Origin: Candidatus Villigracilaceae bacterium
GTDB taxonomy: Bacteria > Chloroflexota > Anaerolineae > Anaerolineales > Villigracilaceae
Assembly (NCBI GenBank): GCA_026645935.1
Contig: JAPKMP010000008.1
Coordinates: 62,001-126,000 of the forward strand
DNA length: 64,000 bases
Direction of reading: 5' to 3'
Shown here: piece after piece, positions 52,626 to 61,874 of the stretch
Layout of the letters: each line of letters starts with the position of its first letter
How positions within the stretch are numbered: position 1 is the first letter of the stretch
The notes under the pieces: model-generated
Told to the model about the DNA's origin: nothing
The model's input: only the letters and a program-made list of their open reading frames with translations
The model's database searches: none
Program-made: the position numbers and the translations under genes

Positions 52626-54391
52626 GATCTGTACTCCGCATCCAATTGACCCATCTGCTGGTCAATCTGTTTTTGAATGTCGTCGAATTTGTGCATTTCC
52701 TCGTTCGTCACTGTCGACTTGGCTCGAATGATCGTATCCACAACGGGCAGGTCGTGGATCAAATTGATCGGCGCCCCCCGCCGGACGATCGCCATGCCGC
52801 GCTCGTGGAAGTACAGCACCAGTTCGAGCATACGGATCTGTTTTTCCACCGACGAGAACGCATCCACAGATTCGGTGGCATTCTGCTGCAGAATCCCTTC
52901 ACGGATGAGGCGGGTTGTTTCGAGTACCATGCGTTCCGTATAAGGAAGCGCATCGGGACCCACAAGTTTGACGATCTGGGAGAGGCGGCTTTCCTCGCTC
53001 AACAATTCCATGGCACGATTGCGCATGGAAAGCCAGTCCTTGCCGGTCTTTTCTCGCCACCAGAAAGCCACATCCTCGAGATATTCCGAGTAAGAGTCCA
53101 GCCAGTTGATGGCCGGGAAATGCCGCGCCGAGGCGAGGGATTTATCCAATGCCCAAAAACAGCGGATAAATCGCTTGGTATGTTGGGTTACGGGTTCGGA
53201 AAAGTCGCCGCCGGGAGGCGAAACCGCCCCGACGATCGAGACCGACCCTTGTGTGCCGTTGAGATTATTTACATAACCGGCACGCTCGTAAAACTCCGCG
53301 AGACGCCCGGCGAGATAGGCGGGATAACCCTCTTCCGCGGGCATTTCTTCAAGACGGCCCGATACTTCACGCAAGGCTTCCGCCCACCGGGATGTCGAGT
53401 CTGCCATCAACGCAACGTGATAGCCCATATCGCGATAATACTCGGCGATGGTGATCCCCGTATAAATGCTGGCTTCGCGCGCCGCAACGGGCATGTTGGA
53501 TGTATTCGCTATCAGCACGGTGCGTTCCATAAGAGGCCGACCCGTGCGCGGGTCGACAAGATGCGGGAATTCCTGCAGCACCTCTGTCATTTCGTTGCCG
53601 CGTTCTCCGCATCCGATATATACGATGATCTCGGCATCCGCCCATTTGGCAATGCTGTGCTGGGTGACGGTTTTTCCGGATCCGAAAGGACCGGGAATGC
53701 CCGCCGCGCCGCCTTTGGCGACCGGGAAGAATGTATCCAGTATCCGCTGACCGGTGATAAGAGGAATGTTCGCTCCGCGGCGGCTCACAAACGGCCGGGC
53801 CCGGCGGACGGGCCAACGCTGGAGCATCGTGACCGATTTTTCCTCCCTTCCCATTTTCACTTTTGCAATGACGTCTGTTACTGTGTATTCGCCGGATGCC
53901 GCAATCCAAGAGATCGTGCCGGAGTCGTCCGGATTGAGCATGATGCGGTGTTCGAATGTGTCCGTTTCCATCACAGCGCCGAGAACCGCGCCGCCTTTGA
54001 CTTCGTCACCGACCTTTACTTTGGGCGTAAATTTCCATTTTTTCTCGCGGCTGATCGAATCGAATCGGGCGCCGCGATTGATGAAGGAGCCCACCGCCTC
54101 CTCGATCAATGGAAGAGGCCGCTGAACACCGTCGTAAATGCTTTGGATCAATCCCGGGCCTAATTCCACCGAAAGCGGCAATCCCGTTCCAAAGATCGGC
54201 GCGCCGGTCTGCATGCCCGCCGTTTCTTCGTACACTTGAACCGTCATCTGGTCGCCTTTAAGACCGATCACTTCACCCACCAGGCGTTCGGTGCCTACTT
54301 CAACAAGTTCGAGCATACCCACATGACGGGAACCACGGGCGCGGACGACGGGTCCGCTGATCCAGGTTATCGTTCCGACTTGTTCGCTCAT
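52622..54391 (-). CDS. ntpA: V/A-type ATPase subunit A (catalytic)
   Basis: 589-residue catalytic subunit. After the N-terminal barrel comes the non-homologous insert (about residues 120-190) that marks V/A-type rather than F-type catalytic subunits. The P-loop is GPFGSGKT (234-241), followed by [12 protein letters not shown] with the catalytic glutamate region, then [28 protein letters not shown]. It hydrolyses or makes ATP in the V1 head. Both borders overlap their neighbours by four bases. Confidence 0.97.
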   Translation of the reverse strand: MSEQVGTITWISGPVVRARGSRHVGMLELVEVGTERLVGEVIGLKGDQMTVQVYEETAGMQTGAPIFGTGLPLSVELGPGLIQSIYDGVQRPLPLIEEAVGSFINRGARFDSISREKKWKFTPKVKVGDEVKGGAVLGAVMETDTFEHRIMLNPDDSGTISWIAASGEYTVTDVIAKVKMGREEKSVTMLQRWPVRRARPFVSRRGANIPLITGQRILDTFFPVAKGGAAGIPGPFGSGKTVTQHSIAKWADAEIIVYIGCGERGNEMTEVLQEFPHLVDPRTGRPLMERTVLIANTSNMPVAAREASIYTGITIAEYYRDMGYHVALMADSTSRWAEALREVSGRLEEMPAEEGYPAYLAGRLAEFYERAGYVNNLNGTQGSVSIVGAVSPPGGDFSEPVTQHTKRFIRCFWALDKSLASARHFPAINWLDSYSEYLEDVAFWWREKTGKDWLSMRNRAMELLSEESRLSQIVKLVGPDALPYTERMVLETTRLIREGILQQNATESVDAFSSVEKQIRMLELVLYFHERGMAIVRRGAPINLIHDLPVVDTIIRAKSTVTNEEMHKFDDIQKQIDQQMGQLDAEYRS

Positions 54392-54999
54392 ACGTTTTCT
54401 CCCATCAACACTTTATACACAGAGGAACGCAGGGCGCTTTGCAAACGCTCCAGGCGGGTTTCAAGGGTGTTGTCAAAATACAGTTTGCCGCCTAAGGCGC
54501 TGACCACAACACCCGTCCCTTCATCGAGATTCCCACCGAAAGAAAATTTACCGTTCAATTCCTTCGACAGGTCGTCAAGTTTCAACACTGTGCGGGTCGC
54601 TTCATCCGTCCGGATTTCCGCCTGGTCCACCTTCAACTGGCTCAAGGCTTCACGCACCAGCATTTGGACAATGGCGTTGAAATCATTTCGATCTTTCACG
54701 TCGGCAAGTTTTTTCTTCGCCTCTTCGAAGACGTTGTTCAATATTTTTTCACGTTGTTCGAGCTGCATGGACCGCGCCTTGAGCTGGGCGGTCGCCAGGG
54801 ATTGACTGCGCAGACGGTCCGCATCTGCCTTGGCACGGTCAAGGACGACCTTACGTTCCGCCTCCGCCTGTTCCCGGGCACGATTGCGAATGGCATCAGC
54901 CTTTTCCTTCGCCTCCGCACGCAGCCTCTCGGCGTCCTCTCGCACCTCCACCATGATGGCGACCCCGAGCCGTTCGATATCTTCCGCTTCAGGTTTCAT
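54388..54999 (-). CDS. ntpE: V/A-type ATPase subunit E (peripheral stalk)
   Basis: 203-residue subunit E. The first 90 residues form a highly charged coiled coil (EDAERLRAEAKEKADAIRNR); the C-terminal globular part has LEQREKILNNVFEEAKKKL and DEGTGVVVSALGGKLYFDNTLETRL, the latter diagnostic for subunit E. With the small G/H subunit it forms the peripheral stalk that holds V1 against Vo. An in-frame TTG three codons upstream is an alternative start. Confidence 0.93.
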   Translation of the reverse strand: MKPEAEDIERLGVAIMVEVREDAERLRAEAKEKADAIRNRAREQAEAERKVVLDRAKADADRLRSQSLATAQLKARSMQLEQREKILNNVFEEAKKKLADVKDRNDFNAIVQMLVREALSQLKVDQAEIRTDEATRTVLKLDDLSKELNGKFSFGGNLDEGTGVVVSALGGKLYFDNTLETRLERLQSALRSSVYKVLMGENV

Positions 55000-55046
55000 A
55001 ACGCTCAATCCAATCTTATCCTTTGGTTTGGAACTTGCAGGAAGGC

Positions 55047-55352
55047 CTATAACTTGATGCCGATCGCCCGCAGGACGATGTCGCCAAGAGAAGCCTGTCC
55101 CTCCGGAACGCCGCCCCGCGATGGAATCTCCACCACCAATGGGATGGTGCTCCGCAGGTTCAGGTGTTCCATGCGAGCGGGGATCAATTCAGCCACATCC
55201 TGCGTGACAAGAACTATGCCGACTTCCTTGCTGGCTTGCGCCTCGTCCAATGCGCGGTTGGCTTCCTCGGCGGTGGAGGCGACGATTCCGCCCACTCCCG
55301 CAAGGGAGAAGCCCAACACCGCATCAGGATGACCGATGACCAGGATCTTCAT
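55047..55352 (-). CDS. ntpF: V/A-type ATPase subunit F (central stalk)
   Basis: 101-residue subunit F. MKILVIGHPDAVLGFSLAGV starts the CheY-like fold, and GIVLVTQDVAELIPARM and PLVVEIPSRGG are the conserved later segments. It binds subunit D in the rotor. Length is normal. Confidence 0.93.
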   Translation of the reverse strand: MKILVIGHPDAVLGFSLAGVGGIVASTAEEANRALDEAQASKEVGIVLVTQDVAELIPARMEHLNLRSTIPLVVEIPSRGGVPEGQASLGDIVLRAIGIKL

Positions 55353-55374
55353 AGGGCAATCCGGGTTTCCCCGA

Positions 55375-55806
55375 CTACGGAAGCACGAGGAAGGAGATGA
55401 TCAAGCCGTAGATGGCGATCCCTTCGGATAAGCCCACGAAGATCAAAGCGCGGCCGAAGGATTCAGGTTTTTCTGCAGTGGCGCCGACTGCCGCAGCGCC
55501 CGAACCGCCCACCGCAATGCCCGCGCCGATGCAAGCCAGACCCGTGGAAAGCGCCGCAGCGAGGGTCGCATATTGATCCACTGCCGCCTCCTGGGCTGCG
55601 CCTGCCGCAAGTACCGATGTTGGCGATGCAAACCAGACAACCGCCAGACCCGCAGCAAACAACCCGACCAGGAAATTAAATCCATTGAAGCCGTTCACAA
55701 GACGGGATACCGCCTGCGATGGGTTGGATTTACCGTTTTGAAGCAGATAAATCACTGCCGGAATCACCGGGACCAAACCGACCAGAACTGCAAAGACCAA
55801 GAACAT
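55375..55806 (-). CDS. ntpK: V/A-type ATPase subunit K (proteolipid, c-ring)
   Basis: 143-residue proteolipid with four hydrophobic helices. The first two (about 1-22 and 43-61) are not clearly c-like and are separated by a polar loop. The last two form a normal c-hairpin (ALSTGLACIGAGIAVGGSG, then GLSEGIAIYGLIISFL) with the ion-binding carboxylate E128. So there is one carboxylate per four helices, or a two-helix c-subunit with an extra N-terminal pair. GGAGAT lies six bases before the ATG. Confidence 0.9.
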   Translation of the reverse strand: MFLVFAVLVGLVPVIPAVIYLLQNGKSNPSQAVSRLVNGFNGFNFLVGLFAAGLAVVWFASPTSVLAAGAAQEAAVDQYATLAAALSTGLACIGAGIAVGGSGAAAVGATAEKPESFGRALIFVGLSEGIAIYGLIISFLVLP

Positions 55807-55887
55807 TTTTTATCTCCTTTTAGTTGGAATAATAGATTTATTCACACTCGTTAGCGACCAAGAAAGGCAGGTTCACCGGATCCAGGG

Positions 55888-57891
55888 TTAAGCCTCCTCC
55901 CGCGAGGGATTCAACTTCAACGGCTCGAACTGCAGACCGCCGCCGTGGAAGAACTTGCCGAGAATCTCGTAATAGTGCAAACGCATGGTCTGGATGCCGA
56001 CGATCAAGCCTTCGAAACCGATGATGAAGATATTGCCGAGCAGGATCGTGATCCAAAAGCCAATGTTGGGCTCCTCACCTGCAAGCGAGAAGATGGCGAG
56101 ACTCAAACCGCCGTGCGCAACGGCAAACGCGCCCACGCGAACAAAGGAAAGCGTGTTGCTCAGCATGCTGATGACGGATTCGAACAAGTCCATGAAGGAG
56201 GTCACGAGGAACATCATGAAACCACCGATGCCTTTCCCTTCGATCAGGGTGTGCCCTTCTACCATATTCCGGAAAAAGCCGCCAAACATCACGAACAGGG
56301 CGAAGACACCTGCCAGGGTGGTGAACGGAAGCGGGAGATTGCCGATCGCCACGGCGACTTTCGGAGCGATGGCGGTATCGCCAAGGAAACCGCCCAGCAG
56401 AGCCAGGAAACACAGGTAAAAGAGGAAAGCGGCAACGCCTGAATGCCCAAATAACAAATGCGCCCAATCCCTTGAGCGGAGGCTATTGAACATGCCGAGC
56501 AGAAAACCGATCGTCAATATGACGATCCCGGCGTCGATGGCAATGCTGAGGATGCCGAGAATGTTGTGAAGAGGGCTCATCCAGGTAGGCTCAAAGTGGA
56601 AGTGAAGATATTCCTCGACCAGATGACCCTCGAAGCCGAAGATGCTTCCGTACAAAAACCCAAATAACGCCGCAGACAGTCCGCAATACACGAGCAGCAA
56701 GCCAAGGCTTTGCATGCCTTTCATGAATATCCTCTTATGCATGAGGAAGCCAGCCAGCGCCATCACCAATCCCTGCCCCAGGTCGCCGAACATCGCGCCG
56801 TACAGCAGAGGGAAAGTGAACGCCATCAGCAGTGTCGGGTCGAGTTCGCTGTAGCTGGGATGCCCATAGGTACCCACCAGCATTTGAATGGGTTTCAACC
56901 ATTTGTTGTTAAACAACGCGACCGGGATATGCGAGGCATGACCGGATCGGGTCGTCGGAATGGACTCGATCAGAATCTCATTCGAGGCGTTCTTTAGCTT
57001 TTCGGTCAATTCCACAAGGTGCGCAGTCGGCACCCACCCCACGACGACGTATGTGTGGCGCAACTGCCCAAAACGCACAATAGCATCCGCCATGATGCGG
57101 CTGATGTGCGTATCCCAAAGCAGCTGCTGAAGTTCTGTTTTATGAGCCGAGGCCATTTTCGCGAGACTTGATTCGAGATCGGATATCCTCTTCTTTGTCG
57201 CTTCGATCTCCTGCTTGAGCAAAACGGTGATCTGTTCAGGGGTTCCACTAAACTCATCGGGCAGAGCCAACGGATTGAGATAGGCGCTTTTTGCCGCGCG
57301 CTCCAAAATATCAGAATTGCTTTTGGGTCCCAACAGCCAGACAACAGGTTTCTGAGGATCGTCCCGCAGGGTAAAGAACACATGCAGAACCCTCGAAAGG
57401 CTGGTCTGCAACCTGCCGATGTTCGCGGCGGGGATCACACCCAGGATGGAATGCATGTACGCGGACTGACGCAAGGCGCTCACTTCCACATTGACTTCGG
57501 AAATCGGCTCCAATTGTCGAAGTTGACTCTCCAGGAGTTCGAGCCGCTTCTTATCCGCCGATAACTGGTCGCTGGTCCCCTTGACTTCGTCTTCGATCCG
57601 GTCAAGCGACTGCCGGACGACATCCAGATCGGCAATGGATTCTGCATCGGCTTTGGCGGGATACTCCTCCGGCAAACCGAGGTTCTGAACCAAGGTCTGC
57701 ACGCGGCGTTCCATTGCGGAATAGGCGCCTGCCCTGTCCTGCCATCCGCTGGGACCCAGGTTTTCCACCCCCAAGTGCGCACTATCCACCTGATGAAAAA
57801 CGCTGTGTCCGCTCAAGACCTTGACGACAGCCATCAGGTCCTTGGATGGAACGATCAGCTCGAGTTCGGTCATTTCTCTCGGAAAGAACAT
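55888..57891 (-). CDS. ntpI: V/A-type ATPase subunit I (a-subunit)
   Basis: 667-residue stator membrane subunit. The N-terminal half (to about residue 340) is soluble and coiled-coil-rich (DRIEDEVKGTSDQLSADKKRL). The C-terminal half has about eight membrane segments, starting near TLLMAFTFPLLYGAMFGDLGQG, a strong signature of the family. The essential arginine for ion transfer is in SFVRVGAFAVAHGG near residue 590. It forms the ion half-channels against the K ring. Confidence 0.95.
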   Translation of the reverse strand: MFFPREMTELELIVPSKDLMAVVKVLSGHSVFHQVDSAHLGVENLGPSGWQDRAGAYSAMERRVQTLVQNLGLPEEYPAKADAESIADLDVVRQSLDRIEDEVKGTSDQLSADKKRLELLESQLRQLEPISEVNVEVSALRQSAYMHSILGVIPAANIGRLQTSLSRVLHVFFTLRDDPQKPVVWLLGPKSNSDILERAAKSAYLNPLALPDEFSGTPEQITVLLKQEIEATKKRISDLESSLAKMASAHKTELQQLLWDTHISRIMADAIVRFGQLRHTYVVVGWVPTAHLVELTEKLKNASNEILIESIPTTRSGHASHIPVALFNNKWLKPIQMLVGTYGHPSYSELDPTLLMAFTFPLLYGAMFGDLGQGLVMALAGFLMHKRIFMKGMQSLGLLLVYCGLSAALFGFLYGSIFGFEGHLVEEYLHFHFEPTWMSPLHNILGILSIAIDAGIVILTIGFLLGMFNSLRSRDWAHLLFGHSGVAAFLFYLCFLALLGGFLGDTAIAPKVAVAIGNLPLPFTTLAGVFALFVMFGGFFRNMVEGHTLIEGKGIGGFMMFLVTSFMDLFESVISMLSNTLSFVRVGAFAVAHGGLSLAIFSLAGEEPNIGFWITILLGNIFIIGFEGLIVGIQTMRLHYYEILGKFFHGGGLQFEPLKLNPSREEA

Positions 57892-57964
57892 AACATCTCC
57901 ATGTTTGGAAGTGATAAGTTACTCGTCACCAACCCTCACTTTTTGGGAAGGCGATATTTCCAGG

Positions 57965-59050
57965 TCATTGGATCATCTTTGTCTTCAGCAGCAATCCGCG
58001 GTATTCCTCCTCCGAAACCCCGGAGGATTTCGCTTCGATCAGGACGGTCAGGTCCTGGATTTCAAAATCGCTTAATATGAGGTACGCCAGCGGGATACCG
58101 ATATGGAATGGGTCGCCGATGAAAGCCGCCACACACTGCCGCATCACCTGGCGCTTGAGCTGCTGCTCCAATTTCGGCAAACCGGACTGGGGGTGTTCCA
58201 ACAGAGCATTCACATCGGGAATTCCCGGGTAGACACGCGAGACCGTGGCGGCAATATCCGAACCTGCCGCGATCGCGCGGACATCCTCGTCCTTGACGCG
58301 GAAGCCAAACGGCAGGGTGTAATTGATCAATTCCTCTTCTGAAAGCTTGTGATAGATCTTGTATCGAATCACCCACATCAAATTGTTCATATCGAGCAGG
58401 GAGCCGATGATCTTGACTCCCATTTCGCGGTCCTTGCCGGAGAGTTTCTTTGCTTCAGACCACAGCCTCCGCCAGTAATCCAGGTCAAGAGCCACTTCGA
58501 GGGGGAAGAGATTCTGCTCCGCGGAAAAACGTTTCATCGCGAAGGACATGGTCGCTTCGTACGGCGTACCATGCAGCAGGTCCACAGCGGAGGCGACGCT
58601 GCCCGATTCCACCATCGCCTGGGCGGGGATGGAGGCGGTCGACCCCAGAGGGAAGAGCACTTCGCGCACGCGATCCCATGCTGCGATTTCTGAATTCCAT
58701 GGAGCAACTGTTTGAATACTACGCAAGACAGCTTTTAAATTACCCACCTCGTAATAACGGAACATCTGCTTGATCAACGGACGGGTCTGTTCCGGAGACT
58801 GCTGGACGACGCTGGAATAGGAGTCTGCCAGCCTGTTCTTGATCTGAAGGATGACACGCCGCGGTGTCAGTTCGTTGTCTTTAAGTCCGGTGAGATATTT
58901 TCCATAAGGCGATGTCTTCAACGCGCCCACCAAGGACATGAAATCAGGTGAATCGCTCAGACGGATCATATCCTGCGGGGTGAACAAATAGGAATACATT
59001 GCCCGCACCCGGGTGCTGATCGCCGCGTAACCGGAAACGCCGCCCGCCAT
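57965..59050 (-). CDS. ntpC: V/A-type ATPase subunit C (d-type, rotor cap)
   Basis: 361-residue helical subunit that links the central stalk to the K ring. The N-terminal GGVSGYAAISTRVRAMYSYLFTPQDMIRL and the middle ALDLDYWRRLWSEAKKLSGKDREMGVKIIGSLLDMNNLMWVIRYK segments are typical. Its ATG lies three bases after the stop codon of the G/H gene. Confidence 0.92.
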   Translation of the reverse strand: MAGGVSGYAAISTRVRAMYSYLFTPQDMIRLSDSPDFMSLVGALKTSPYGKYLTGLKDNELTPRRVILQIKNRLADSYSSVVQQSPEQTRPLIKQMFRYYEVGNLKAVLRSIQTVAPWNSEIAAWDRVREVLFPLGSTASIPAQAMVESGSVASAVDLLHGTPYEATMSFAMKRFSAEQNLFPLEVALDLDYWRRLWSEAKKLSGKDREMGVKIIGSLLDMNNLMWVIRYKIYHKLSEEELINYTLPFGFRVKDEDVRAIAAGSDIAATVSRVYPGIPDVNALLEHPQSGLPKLEQQLKRQVMRQCVAAFIGDPFHIGIPLAYLILSDFEIQDLTVLIEAKSSGVSEEEYRGLLLKTKMIQ

Positions 59051-59053
59051 GAG

Positions 59054-59365
59054 TTACGCCCTGCCGATGACGCGATCGAGAACGAAGGCAACCGCCTTGT
59101 CGAAATTCTTCCTGGCAATCGCCTCAAACTCGCTGTTCTTGGCGGCGATCTCTGATGCCAGCTCATCCGAGGCATCCTGTGACTGCGCATCGGCGAGCAT
59201 TTTCCGCGCCTCCTCATGCGCATCGGCGACCGCCTTTGCAATTAGAGCCTGCGCCTCCTGCTCGGCCTTTACAGGGATCTCCTGCGCCTCGCGTTTGGCT
59301 TTTTCCTGCATTTCCTGCGCCTGTTTTTCGATCTCGAGCACCTGCTGAATGTGTTTCTCGTTCAT
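59054..59365 (-). CDS. ntpG: V/A-type ATPase subunit G/H (peripheral stalk coiled coil)
   Basis: 103-residue protein made almost wholly of a charged coiled coil with many Ala/Glu/Lys heptads (QAQEMQEKAKREAQEIPVKA) and a short ending FDKAVAFVLDRVIGR. Position and length fit the small stalk partner of subunit E. It is the first gene of the V/A-ATPase operon, with GAGGTGA seven bases before the ATG and a strong promoter about 45 bases upstream. Confidence 0.85.
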   Translation of the reverse strand: MNEKHIQQVLEIEKQAQEMQEKAKREAQEIPVKAEQEAQALIAKAVADAHEEARKMLADAQSQDASDELASEIAAKNSEFEAIARKNFDKAVAFVLDRVIGRA

Positions 59366-59411
59366 AACGGTGTCACCTCACTCAGGTCTATCGGGATGAT
59401 TAATGCCCGCT

Positions 59412-59440
59412 ATTGTAAAGTATTAAGACACGACAATCAA
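59412..59440 (-). promoter_or_regulatory. Promoter of the V/A-type ATPase operon
   Basis: On the minus strand TTGATT, an exactly 17-base spacer, and TACAAT. It lies between the two terminators that follow the Fo genes and the first V-type gene. Confidence 0.65.
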
Positions 59441-59486
59441 GGGCGGATTTCTCCAATGACGATTCTTATTGTGAAATCGTAAACAT

Positions 59487-59522
59487 GCGAAAAACGCTCC
59501 CATCCTGGGAGCGTTTTTCGCA
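59487..59522 (-). terminator. Terminator hairpin 2 after the Fo genes
   Basis: Perfect stem GCGAAAAACGCTCCCA with TGGGAGCGTTTTTCGC around a four-base loop. It is the second of two tandem hairpins that separate the Fo and V-type operons. Confidence 0.75.
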
Positions 59523-59530
59523 TTTATCAA

Positions 59531-59558
59531 AAGAGGGCTTTAATCGGAAAGCCCTCTT
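59531..59558 (-). terminator. Terminator hairpin 1 after the Fo genes
   Basis: AAGAGGGCTTT pairs with AAAGCCCTCTT across a six-base loop, starting seven bases after the stop of the b-delta gene. Confidence 0.72.
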
Positions 59559-59565
59559 TTCTATT

Positions 59566-60300
59566 TCATTTCAAGCTTTGACGCAGGCCTTCAAGTTTTC
59601 CGGCAACAGAGCCGTCCATGACCTTGTCACCCACTTTGATGACGAGCCCTCCCAGAATGGACGGATTGACGTGGAATACAACTTCCGTCGCGCCGACCTT
59701 GCTCGAAAGATCCTTCTTAACAACAGCTTTCTCGTCTTCAGTGAGCGAGAGCGCGCTCGTCACTTCGGCGGAATTGCCTTTGAAGTTGACATCGTCCAGC
59801 ACGACAATCTTCCCGGATTTCACCCCTGAGAAGAATTCATCAAGGAGCGCACGCTGTTTCTTTTCATCCAGCGCCTCCCCGACGAGTTTATTGGCGGCGG
59901 CAATTGCGAGCGCCGCCACCTGTCCGCGCAGATCGCCGAGGATGCGGTTGCGCTCCAATTCGGCTTCCGCGACCGCGGACTCCCGCGCCTGTGCGGCCTC
60001 CGCTTCAGCCGCAGCTTTTACATCCTTGCTGGCGACTGTGGCCCGTTCCGTGGCTTCGCGCACGGTCTTTCCCGCTTCAGCCTGCGCATCGGCAAGGATC
60101 TTAGCCGCCTGTTTTTCCGCGTCAGCCCTGGCTTCGGCAGCGACGCGCGCATCTTCCAAGCCTTGTGCGATCTTCTTCTTGCGGGTTTCCATCATATCCA
60201 GCATGGGTTTGTACACCCAGGCGTTCAACGTGAGGAACACGATGATGAACGCAATGATCTGGACGATGAGGAGACCAAGATTGATACCTAATGCTTCCAT
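59566..60300 (-). CDS. atpF: F-type ATP synthase b-delta fusion (delta part truncated)
   Basis: 244 residues. Residues 1-30 are the b-subunit membrane helix, and 31-155 the charged coiled coil (KKIAQGLEDARVAAEARADA). Residues about 165-244 match only the C-terminal domain of delta: SALSLTEDEKAVVKK, then NPSILGGLVIKVGDKVMDGS and AGKLEGLRQSLK. The N-terminal helical bundle of delta (about 105 residues, which binds the top of F1) is missing, and no separate atpH is present. Full b-delta fusions in mycobacteria are far longer (over 400 residues). It is the last gene of the Fo operon. GGAGA lies five bases before the ATG. Confidence 0.88.
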   Translation of the reverse strand: MEALGINLGLLIVQIIAFIIVFLTLNAWVYKPMLDMMETRKKKIAQGLEDARVAAEARADAEKQAAKILADAQAEAGKTVREATERATVASKDVKAAAEAEAAQARESAVAEAELERNRILGDLRGQVAALAIAAANKLVGEALDEKKQRALLDEFFSGVKSGKIVVLDDVNFKGNSAEVTSALSLTEDEKAVVKKDLSSKVGATEVVFHVNPSILGGLVIKVGDKVMDGSVAGKLEGLRQSLK

Positions 60301-60318
60301 CTGACTCTCCTATCCGCT

Positions 60319-60558
60319 TTATACGACCTTGAAGAGCATGAGGAACGCAATGACCAGACAGTAGATCGCGATCGCTTCGGAGAACGCAATCCCCAGGATC
60401 ATGTTGGTCAAGAGGTTTCCGTAAGTATCGGGGTTGCGAGCCATACCCGTAAGCGCGCCTTGCACGCTGAGCCCGATTCCCACGCCAGCGCCTGCGGCTC
60501 CGATCATCGCCAAGCCCGCGCCCACATAGCGCATCGCATCCAGAATGTTTCCTTCCAT
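60319..60558 (-). CDS. atpE: F-type ATP synthase subunit c
   Basis: 79-residue proteolipid with two helices. The first has GAAGAGVGIGLSVQGALTG, the polar loop is ARNPDTYGN, and the second carries the ion-binding glutamate E61 in GIAFSEAIAIYCLVIA. The residue after the glutamate is Ala, and the position equivalent to the sodium-ligand Gln of Na+-type rings is Ile, so a proton ring is expected. GGAGATT precedes the ATG. Confidence 0.95.
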   Translation of the reverse strand: MEGNILDAMRYVGAGLAMIGAAGAGVGIGLSVQGALTGMARNPDTYGNLLTNMILGIAFSEAIAIYCLVIAFLMLFKVV

Positions 60559-60588
60559 GTTTCAATCTCCTTAAGAATGGTTGATAAT

Positions 60589-61593
60589 TTAGATTTCGTG
60601 CGCCGCTTCCACATGAGAGTCTTCATGACCCTCATGCTCGCCGTGACCTTGCGTGGCTTGCGCCATGAACACCATGGTCAGCATACCGAATACGAACGCC
60701 TGAATGATACCGACAAACAATTCGAACATCATCACCATCGCCGGCAGGATCGAAATACGACCCAACAAACCCGCCACAATGGCCACCAATACGATGCCCG
60801 CAAACATGTTACCGAAGAGACGGAAGGCAAAGGAGAGAATCTTCGAGAGCTCCGAGATCAACTCCAGCAAGCCGACCAAAAAGTCCATCGCGCCAAAGAA
60901 CGGCACCTTGAACATCCGGCGCGTGTTGAAGAACTTGCTCAAATAACCAAGTCCCTGCGCGCGGAAGCCAATCACCTGGATCATCACCACAGAGATGATC
61001 GCCAGCGCGGCAGTGAAGTTCAGATCCACTGAAATACCACGCAGGAAGGGATAAATTACATAATGCCCTTCTTCGGCAGTCAGGAACATGCCTTGCACAG
61101 CATAACCGTGTTCGCCATGCGCTTCCTTGATGAGCCCAATGGACTCAAAGCCCGGCACCAGTTTCAACAGGTTCGCGAACAACACATAGATCATGATGGT
61201 TGCAAACCAGGGGAAGATCGCCCGCGCCCACTTGGCACCCGCAGAACCCTCGGTCAGGTTATAGAGCATCTCGACCAAAGCTTCCATAAGGTTGCCGATC
61301 CCGCTCGGTACCATATCCGTCTGCGCGCTCCGTTTAATGGAGCGGTTGGTGTAAAACGCAATCACAATCAGCAACACAAGCGTAATTGCCAAAGTGGGAA
61401 GCGTATTTACAAGATAGAACGAGCCAATCACCGGAAGGGTGAACAAAGGCTCATAACTCAGTTTTTCCGGGGCAACCACGATCTCAGGCTGAATGGGTAT
61501 AAAGATCCCACCAAGGATAAAGCCTGCGATCATGAGGACCAGGACGATCCACCGCCGCCAGGGGGTGCGTTTTTGGGTTTCCAAGCCCGCCAT
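60589..61593 (-). CDS. atpB: F-type ATP synthase subunit a
   Basis: 334-residue membrane subunit with five to six helices. The essential arginine R258 lies in SFAFRLFGNMFAG, and the last helix has FELFVGIIQAFVFGMLTMVF. An extra loop (about 155-180, EAHGEHGYAVQG) and a His/Glu-rich tail (GHGEHEGHEDSHVEAAHE) are additions to the E. coli form. It forms the proton path with the c-ring. It starts three bases after the atpI-like stop codon. Confidence 0.95.
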   Translation of the reverse strand: MAGLETQKRTPWRRWIVLVLMIAGFILGGIFIPIQPEIVVAPEKLSYEPLFTLPVIGSFYLVNTLPTLAITLVLLIVIAFYTNRSIKRSAQTDMVPSGIGNLMEALVEMLYNLTEGSAGAKWARAIFPWFATIMIYVLFANLLKLVPGFESIGLIKEAHGEHGYAVQGMFLTAEEGHYVIYPFLRGISVDLNFTAALAIISVVMIQVIGFRAQGLGYLSKFFNTRRMFKVPFFGAMDFLVGLLELISELSKILSFAFRLFGNMFAGIVLVAIVAGLLGRISILPAMVMMFELFVGIIQAFVFGMLTMVFMAQATQGHGEHEGHEDSHVEAAHEI

Positions 61594-61596
61594 TAC

Positions 61597-61866
61597 TTAT
61601 TCTTCCTTTTCTTTGGTCTCATATTTTTCTTGCAATTTTGCCAGCGTCCTGCGGGAAACAAACAACATCAGCAACACCGAGACAGGAATGCCTGCAAAGA
61701 GCAAAATCAGGGTAAAAACGGGCTTGGTATCGAACATACCATCGAGCCAGAGCCCGAGGAATACCGAAGCCATGATGACAACCAGGGTCAGACAACCGAC
61801 CTGCCCAATCATCACAACGAGCAGGGTATTTAGAATATAACGACCCTTTTGTTCCGATTGTGCCAT
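61597..61866 (-). CDS. atpI: AtpI/AtpZ-like small membrane protein
   Basis: 89 residues with two transmembrane helices (about 12-38 and 48-70) joined by a short loop with DGMFDTKPVFT, followed by a charged tail. Size, topology and place at the head of an atp operon fit AtpI/AtpZ, which helps c-ring assembly. There is no Shine-Dalgarno sequence; the ATG lies eight bases after a perfect TATAAT, so the message is probably leaderless. Confidence 0.8.
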   Translation of the reverse strand: MAQSEQKGRYILNTLLVVMIGQVGCLTLVVIMASVFLGLWLDGMFDTKPVFTLILLFAGIPVSVLLMLFVSRRTLAKLQEKYETKEKEE

Positions 61867-61874
61867 GTTGCACG

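Noticed and set aside
51489-54163. Long plus-strand open frames opposite the V-type A and B genes
   Set aside because: They are antisense shadows of highly conserved GC-rich genes; the translated sequences have no family features.
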